A stretch of DNA of 39,967 nucleotides from Arthrobacter globiformis NBRC 12137 (GTDB taxonomy: Bacteria > Actinomycetota > Actinomycetes > Actinomycetales > Micrococcaceae): the NCBI RefSeq assembly GCF_000238915.1, contig NZ_BAEG01000011.1, positions 1 to 39,967 on the forward strand, read 5' to 3'. Shown here piece by piece: positions 35,571 through 39,967 of this stretch. The notes beneath the pieces were generated by a model, which was not told the origin of the DNA, ran no database searches, and saw only the letters and a program-made list of their open reading frames with translations. The translations under genes were made by a program, and so were the position numbers. The first letter of the stretch is position 1. Each line of letters opens with the position of its first letter.

Positions 35571-36635
35571 CTAAGCAGCCTGGGTTCGCCGGAAATGTTT
35601 GGAGAAGAATCCAGAGATCCTCTGGACGCCGCCTGCGCTGGAGAGGAAGACGGCGAGGATGATTACTGCTCCCTTGATGACCAGCTGCGGTTCGGAGGAG
35701 ATCCCGACGAGGTTCATGATGTTGATGATGGTCGTCAGGATGAACACGCCGATTACCGCGTTCAGGGGATCGCCCTTGCCGCCCATGAGGGAGGCCCCGC
35801 CCACGACGACGGCTGCGATGGCGTCGAGTTCGTAACCTACGCCGATAAGCGAGCTTCCCTGCCGTAGCTGGGCCGCGGCGACAAGGCCTGCCAGGCCCGC
35901 GAGCACGCCGGAGATGGTGTAGGTGATGATCAGGTTCCGGGCGACCGGCAGGCCCGAAAGCCTTGAGGCTTCGGGGTTGCCGCCGATCGCGTAGAGGGAG
36001 CGGCCGAACGTCGTGTACTTGGCCACGAGTGCCGCGACGACCGCAACGATGATGAAGATCAGGACGGGGTTGCGGATGCCGAGGAAGCTGCCGCGGGAGA
36101 AGGCCTGAATGAGCCCCTGGTCGCGGATCTCGATCAGGCTTGTTGACTGGATGATGTAGCTGAAGCCCTTAACAGCGCTCATCATGGCGAGCGTGGCGAT
36201 GAACGGGGGGATGTTCAACCAGACGACGAGGATGCCGTTGATCAGTCCGGCGAGAGCGCAACAGGCCAGCACGAACATGACGGACGCGCCGGCGGGCATT
36301 CCGGCCTGCAAGGTCAGTGCCGTAAGTACCGTCGACATGGCCAGGATCGATCCTACGGAGAGGTCGATGCCGCCCGTCAGGATGACGAAGTATTGGCCGA
36401 TCGCCAGCACGACGACGATCGACGCGGCCGTGATCACGTTTTCAGCGTTGCGGAACGTCAGGAAGTCGTCGGAGACGTAATAGCCCACCGCGATGATTGC
36501 GAGGAGCACGAAGATAAGGTAGCTCTTTGGCAGGGCGCGGAGGGCGCTGCCCCGCAGGCGGGAGCCGACGCTGGCGGATGGGGTTGGGGAGGGGGTGCCA
36601 CTTGTTGGAGGCAGGGGCGACAGGGTCCGGGACAT
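35571..36635 (-). CDS. Ribose-type sugar ABC transporter permease
   Basis: A 354-residue membrane protein of the BPD_transp_2 family (RbsC-like), with about 9-10 hydrophobic segments and the family sequences FVILTGGIDLSVGSILAMSTV and VVVGGASLMGGKGDPLNAVIGVFIL. The frame is open from 36722, but ATG 36635 is preferred because AGGAG lies 8 bases before it. The first ~45 residues are a Pro/Ser/Thr-rich cytoplasmic tail. It follows the ATPase by 37 bases and would form a homodimeric pore for the sugar delivered by the binding protein. Confidence 0.92.
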   Translation of the reverse strand: MSRTLSPLPPTSGTPSPTPSASVGSRLRGSALRALPKSYLIFVLLAIIAVGYYVSDDFLTFRNAENVITAASIVVVLAIGQYFVILTGGIDLSVGSILAMSTVLTALTLQAGMPAGASVMFVLACCALAGLINGILVVWLNIPPFIATLAMMSAVKGFSYIIQSTSLIEIRDQGLIQAFSRGSFLGIRNPVLIFIIVAVVAALVAKYTTFGRSLYAIGGNPEASRLSGLPVARNLIITYTISGVLAGLAGLVAAAQLRQGSSLIGVGYELDAIAAVVVGGASLMGGKGDPLNAVIGVFILTTIINIMNLVGISSEPQLVIKGAVIILAVFLSSAGGVQRISGFFSKHFRRTQAA

Positions 36636-36672
36636 GGTTGTTCTCCTGAATAGAAACTGATCGAGGGGGCCC

Positions 36673-38256
36673 TCAGGCGAAGCGCTCAAGGATGGCGTTG
36701 CCGGCAGGGTCGATGTCGTCATGGTCGAGTTCGGCGACGACTTGGCCGCGCGCCATTACGAGGACGCGGTCGCACATCATCGCCTCGGTGATCTCCGAGC
36801 TCGCCACCACGACGGTTCCTCCGGCCTGTGCGAACTCGCGGATGAGCTCGTACATGTCTTCCTTCGCCCCGACGTCCACGCCGCGGGTTGGTTCGTCGCA
36901 CACGAGGATGCGTGACTGGCGGACAAGCCAGCGTGCCAGGATGGCCTTCTGCTGGGTTCCGCCGCTCAGCGTCTTGAGCGGCTGGTTCACCCCGGAGACC
37001 TTCATGCCGAGCCGGGCCACCATCTCCCCGGCCACGCCGCGGTCCCGCCGCGACTGGATCACGCTCAGCCGGCTGAATTGCGGCAGGCTGGCCAAAGTGA
37101 TGTTGCCGGCGACGCCCATGTCCGGGATGAAGCCCGCGGCTTTGCGGTCCTGCGGCAGCAGCCCGACCCCGCGCCGGATCGCGTCGCGGGGGGCACGGAA
37201 GTCCACTGCTTTCCCGTCGACGCGGATCTCGCCCGAGGTCCGCCGCCGCGCACCCGCGATGAGGCCAGCCAGTTCTGACTGGCCGCTGCCGATGAGCCCC
37301 GAGATACCGAGGACCTCGCCTTCATGCAGTTCGAATGACACCTTGTCCACGTACCCCTGCTCGGAGAGGTCGCGGGCGGAGAGGATGACGCTCTCCCGGG
37401 GGCCGGCGCCGAGGCTGGGCGAGCGTTCCCCGCGGAGGGCTGCGTCGGCAATGGACCCTTCGAGGCTTTTCCCGACCATTGCCGTGACGACGTCGGCGGC
37501 CTTGGAGTCTGCCGTCTTCAGATCCGCGGCGTTCACGCCATCGCGCAGCACGGTCACGGCGTCGCAAAGCGAGAAGAGCTCGTCCATGCGGTGTGAGATG
37601 TACAGCAGCGTCACGCCCTGTTCGGACAGCGACCGGAGGACGGTGAACAGCCGCTCAACATCGGGCAGGGGCAACGTGGACGTGGGTTCGTCCAGGAGCA
37701 GGACCCGGGCGTCCTTGTGCAAGGCCTTGGCCAGCTCCACGGCCTGCTGCTCCGCTGTGGAGTAACTTGCTACGGGACGGCGGACATCCAGATGGAAGCC
37801 GACGCGGTCGAGCGCGGTCCGGGCCTCGGCCTGCATGCGCTGCCAGTCGACAGAGGCCCCCGCCCGCCGGGGCAACTGGCCGAGGAAGATGTTCTCGGCC
37901 ACCGAGAGTGACGGCACGAGCGACAGCTCCTGGTAAATCGTGTGGATCCCGGCGCGCTGGGCATCCATCGGGTCACGGAACCGCTGAAGCTCGCCACCGA
38001 GGCGGATGGTTCCGCCGTCCGGGGATTCCGCGCCGGAGAGGATCTTCACGAGCGTCGACTTGCCCGCGCCGTTCTGCCCGGCGAGTGCGTGAATGGATCC
38101 GCGGCTGACGCTGAAGCTGACGCCCTTCAGGGCCTGAACGCCAGGATAGGACTTGGTGACGCCGTCGAGCCGCAGCTCCGCAGCGCCGTCGTGGGTGTCT
38201 CGTGCCGTCTCCACCGCTGCGGTGGAAGGCGAGACCGGGTTATGGGCGAGCATCAT
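36673..38256 (-). CDS. Ribose-type sugar ABC transporter ATPase (two nucleotide-binding domains)
   Basis: A 527-residue RbsA/MglA-type protein. The first domain has Walker A GQNGAGKST (60-68) and Walker B VLLLDEPTS. The signature region of the first domain is degenerate (ASYSTAEQQAVELAKAL). The second domain has the altered Walker A SGLIGSGQSEL expected for this family, with an intact signature LSGGTQQKAILARWL and ILVCDEPTRGVDVGAK. Two adjacent ATG codons follow AAGGAGC; the first is given. It lies between the binding protein and permease genes. Confidence 0.95.
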   Translation of the reverse strand: MMLAHNPVSPSTAAVETARDTHDGAAELRLDGVTKSYPGVQALKGVSFSVSRGSIHALAGQNGAGKSTLVKILSGAESPDGGTIRLGGELQRFRDPMDAQRAGIHTIYQELSLVPSLSVAENIFLGQLPRRAGASVDWQRMQAEARTALDRVGFHLDVRRPVASYSTAEQQAVELAKALHKDARVLLLDEPTSTLPLPDVERLFTVLRSLSEQGVTLLYISHRMDELFSLCDAVTVLRDGVNAADLKTADSKAADVVTAMVGKSLEGSIADAALRGERSPSLGAGPRESVILSARDLSEQGYVDKVSFELHEGEVLGISGLIGSGQSELAGLIAGARRRTSGEIRVDGKAVDFRAPRDAIRRGVGLLPQDRKAAGFIPDMGVAGNITLASLPQFSRLSVIQSRRDRGVAGEMVARLGMKVSGVNQPLKTLSGGTQQKAILARWLVRQSRILVCDEPTRGVDVGAKEDMYELIREFAQAGGTVVVASSEITEAMMCDRVLVMARGQVVAELDHDDIDPAGNAILERFA

Positions 38257-38315
38257 GCTCCTTATATAGGGCTCTGGGTGGAACGGCCGACCACGGGGCA
38301 GCGCCGGGCAGGGGC

Positions 38316-39407
38316 TCAGTCTTTAGCGCGGACGTAGGTGTCCGTGGGGACGTAGTACTCAGGCGCTTCGGCGGGCGTAATCACCGTCGTGTCGATGTAG
38401 TTCGTCTTGTCCGGGCACTGGGACTGGTCGCCGTTGAAGGCGGCAAGTGCCATCCGCACTGCGGCGACTCCCTGGTCCCATGGCTGGTTGGATGCGTCGG
38501 CCTGCAACGGGCCCTTCGGGTCGTCCACCATTTCCTTGATGGCTCCCATGCCGCCGTCATAGCTGGCCATGATGATCCCATCACCCCAAAGACCGGCCTG
38601 CTGCAGGCCCTGGACAATGCCGCCGTGCATGACGTCGCTCATGCTGTAGATGACCTTGAGGTCCGGGTTGGCGGTCGCGACGTCACGGATCGGGGCGAGC
38701 GCCTTATCGGGCTTCCACTCCCCGTACTTCGTATCGAGCTTCACGGTGGTGACGCCCGGGTGCTTTTCCATGACGCGGTTCCACCCCGTCATGAAACCGT
38801 TGAATCGGAGGTCGCTTAGCACGTCTCCCGGGAAGCCGCCGATGCCGACAAGCTTAATCTGGCCCTTGTCGCCGTACTTCTCGAGTGCCTTCTGAGCAGC
38901 GGTTTCGCCCGCGAGTGAGCCCGTGTGCACCTGATCCTCCGCAACGTAGCAGAACATGTCCGGGACCAGGGACTTGTCCAGGCTTGAGTTGACGGTGACG
39001 ACTGGTATGCCCGCATCCTTCAGCGCCTGAACCGAGGGTCCGACGCCAAGTGGGTCGTTCGGGTTCATGACCACGACGTCCACGCCCTTCGTGATGAGGG
39101 TCTGCACGTCAGCGTTCTGCCGCACGGTGTCACCATTGGCATCCAGCAACTCGAGGCGCGCCCCGATCTTGCCCGCCTCGGCCTGGCCGCCCTCAACGAG
39201 CGTCTTCCACCAGTCACTGCCGCTGATGCCGCGCTGGCTCCAGCCGATGACCAGCCCTTTGCCGCTTGCCTTCTCCCCAGCATCGTCCGCGGCAGCGCCG
39301 CCCTTACAGCCCGCCAGCCCAAGCATGGCGACCGTCAGCACAGAGGCGCACAGAGCCGCCCTGCCAAGTCTTTTGTTCCGACGAATTCCAGTTGTAGTTC
39401 TCTGCAT
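38316..39407 (-). CDS. Sugar ABC transporter substrate-binding lipoprotein
   Basis: A 363-residue ribose/galactose-type binding protein (Peripla_BP_4). Signal peptide with basic start (RRNKRLGR), hydrophobic stretch and lipobox LAGC (Cys34). The mature part has GLVIGWSQRGISGSDWWKTLVEGGQAEA, VDVVVMNPNDPLGVGPSVQALKDAGIPVVTVNSSLD and VIYSMSDVMHGGIVQGLQQAGL, the typical two-lobe pattern. The frame starts at 39461, but ATG 39407 with AGGGAG upstream fits a signal peptide. It is the first gene of the operon, with a LacI-type site in its promoter. The ligand is not evident; proteins of this type bind monosaccharides or polyols. Confidence 0.93.
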   Translation of the reverse strand: MQRTTTGIRRNKRLGRAALCASVLTVAMLGLAGCKGGAAADDAGEKASGKGLVIGWSQRGISGSDWWKTLVEGGQAEAGKIGARLELLDANGDTVRQNADVQTLITKGVDVVVMNPNDPLGVGPSVQALKDAGIPVVTVNSSLDKSLVPDMFCYVAEDQVHTGSLAGETAAQKALEKYGDKGQIKLVGIGGFPGDVLSDLRFNGFMTGWNRVMEKHPGVTTVKLDTKYGEWKPDKALAPIRDVATANPDLKVIYSMSDVMHGGIVQGLQQAGLWGDGIIMASYDGGMGAIKEMVDDPKGPLQADASNQPWDQGVAAVRMALAAFNGDQSQCPDKTNYIDTTVITPAEAPEYYVPTDTYVRAKD

Positions 39408-39461
39408 GAACAACACTCCCTCGTGTTCGTGACCACCCCATCTTGGGGCTACGTGAGCCAA

Positions 39462-39489
39462 CTTACACTCTGAGTTAGCGCACTATCAA
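39462..39489 (-). promoter_or_regulatory. Promoter of the sugar operon with an overlapping LacI-type operator
   Basis: On the minus strand TTGATA (39489-39484), 16 bases, then a weaker TGTAAG (39467-39462). The spacer is filled by TGAGTTAGCGCACTATCA (39471-39488 on the plus strand), an imperfect copy of the palindrome at 30825. A bound repressor would sit on the promoter. Confidence 0.6.
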
Positions 39490-39603
39490 GAGGTGGAGCA
39501 AAATCCATTGAATTTCTATCTTGGGCTGGAATTTCCGCGTGATACCGCGCAAAATAAGGGGACACGGTGCGGCAGCTCACGGCCAGGCGCATAGTAAGGG
39601 TGC

Positions 39604-39621
39604 TGATTTATCGCTAACTCA
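39604..39621. promoter_or_regulatory. Second LacI-type operator between the divergent sugar operon and LacI gene
   Basis: TGATTTATCGCTAACTCA differs from the perfect palindrome at 30825 at two of 18 positions. It lies 133 bases from the site at 39471 (start to start) and 57 bases before the right-hand LacI gene, allowing looping or autoregulation. Confidence 0.6.
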
Positions 39622-39678
39622 GTCAACATTTCTCTCGCGAGTGCCATCAATCGCCTCGCGGCAAACTAGGTAGGACAG

Positions 39679-39967
39679 ATGTGCTCGGATCTTGACGGGA
39701 ACCGACTCCTGCAGCGAGGTCGACTGGATCGTGTATCGATGGTGGATGTAGCGGCGCTGGCGGGAGTCTCGACCCAGACTGTGTCCCGGGTCGCGAACGG
39801 GAGCGCTGACGTGCGCGCCACCACCAGGCGGCACGTGATTGCGGCGATGAACGAGCTGGGGTACCGGCCCAACAGTGCGGCACGGGCACTGAGGCGGGGC
39901 AGCTTCCGCACCATCGGGGTGATCACGTTCTCGCTGTCCTCGCTGGGGAACATGCGCACACTGGAGG
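39679..39967 (+). CDS. LacI-family regulator, N-terminal part (runs off the window)
   Basis: The first ~96 residues of a second LacI-type regulator, divergent from the sugar operon. After about 20 residues comes the helix-turn-helix MVDVAALAGVSTQTVSRVANG, the hinge region ELGYRPNSAARALRRG and the first strand of the sugar-binding domain (TIGVITFSLSS). The ATG at 39679 is chosen because AGG-rich sequence precedes it; ATG 39739, right at the helix-turn-helix, is the alternative. Its recognition helix differs only slightly from that of the regulator at 30972 (STQTVSRVA against SQQTVSRVV), so the two may bind related operators. Confidence 0.88.
   Translation, partial: MCSDLDGNRLLQRGRLDRVSMVDVAALAGVSTQTVSRVANGSADVRATTRRHVIAAMNELGYRPNSAARALRRGSFRTIGVITFSLSSLGNMRTLE

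Overview
The window looks like chromosomal DNA from a high-GC actinobacterium of the Arthrobacter group (Micrococcaceae). The best evidence is the first flavoprotein at 3860-6352. It has the length (830 residues) and the exact residue numbering (His48, His225, Tyr259, Asp552) that I know for Arthrobacter globiformis dimethylglycine oxidase. Codons end mostly in G or C, GTG and TTG starts occur, and two genes look leaderless, all typical of the group. No gene-free stretch exceeds about 300 bases. I saw no tRNA, rRNA, CRISPR array, IS element or phage gene.

Left half (1-19.9 kb): glycine betaine and dimethylglycine catabolism with complete oxidation of the released C1 units. After the end of an MBL-fold hydrolase and an MHS-type MFS transporter comes a GntR regulator. 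Divergent from it runs a C1 operon: purU, dimethylglycine oxidase, fchA, folD, a 77-residue unknown protein, a YdeP-type molybdopterin oxidoreductase, and then moeA. An IclR regulator follows. Next is a three-component Rieske oxygenase resembling glycine betaine monooxygenase: oxygenase and FAD reductase leftward, Rieske ferredoxin rightward. A second purU plus dimethylglycine oxidase pair follows the ferredoxin. Proposed flow: betaine is demethylated by the Rieske system, dimethylglycine is oxidised with capture of the methyl group as 5,10-methylene-THF, FolD and FchA convert this to 10-formyl-THF, PurU releases formate, and the molybdoenzyme oxidises formate. MoeA supplies the cofactor. The FolD lacks the lysine needed for cyclohydrolase activity, so FchA probably does that step.

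Middle (20.0-27.1 kb): a lipoprotein and a single 960-residue protein carrying all parts of an ECF vitamin transporter, convergent with cobalamin-dependent methionine synthase metH. Cobalamin is the likely cargo.

Right (27.2-40.0 kb): an LLM flavin oxidoreductase, a Gfo/Idh dehydrogenase and a nitrilase-family amidase. A leftward sugar operon follows, given here in gene order: ribose-type binding protein, ATPase, permease, aldo/keto reductase, GMC oxidoreductase, gluconate-dehydrogenase-subunit-3-like protein, LacI regulator. A second LacI gene runs off the right edge. A LacI-type operator (TGAGTTAGCGCTAACTCA) occurs before the nitrilase and twice before the sugar-binding protein, which ties these units together.

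All functions come from reading the sequence and recalling families; no database search was run.
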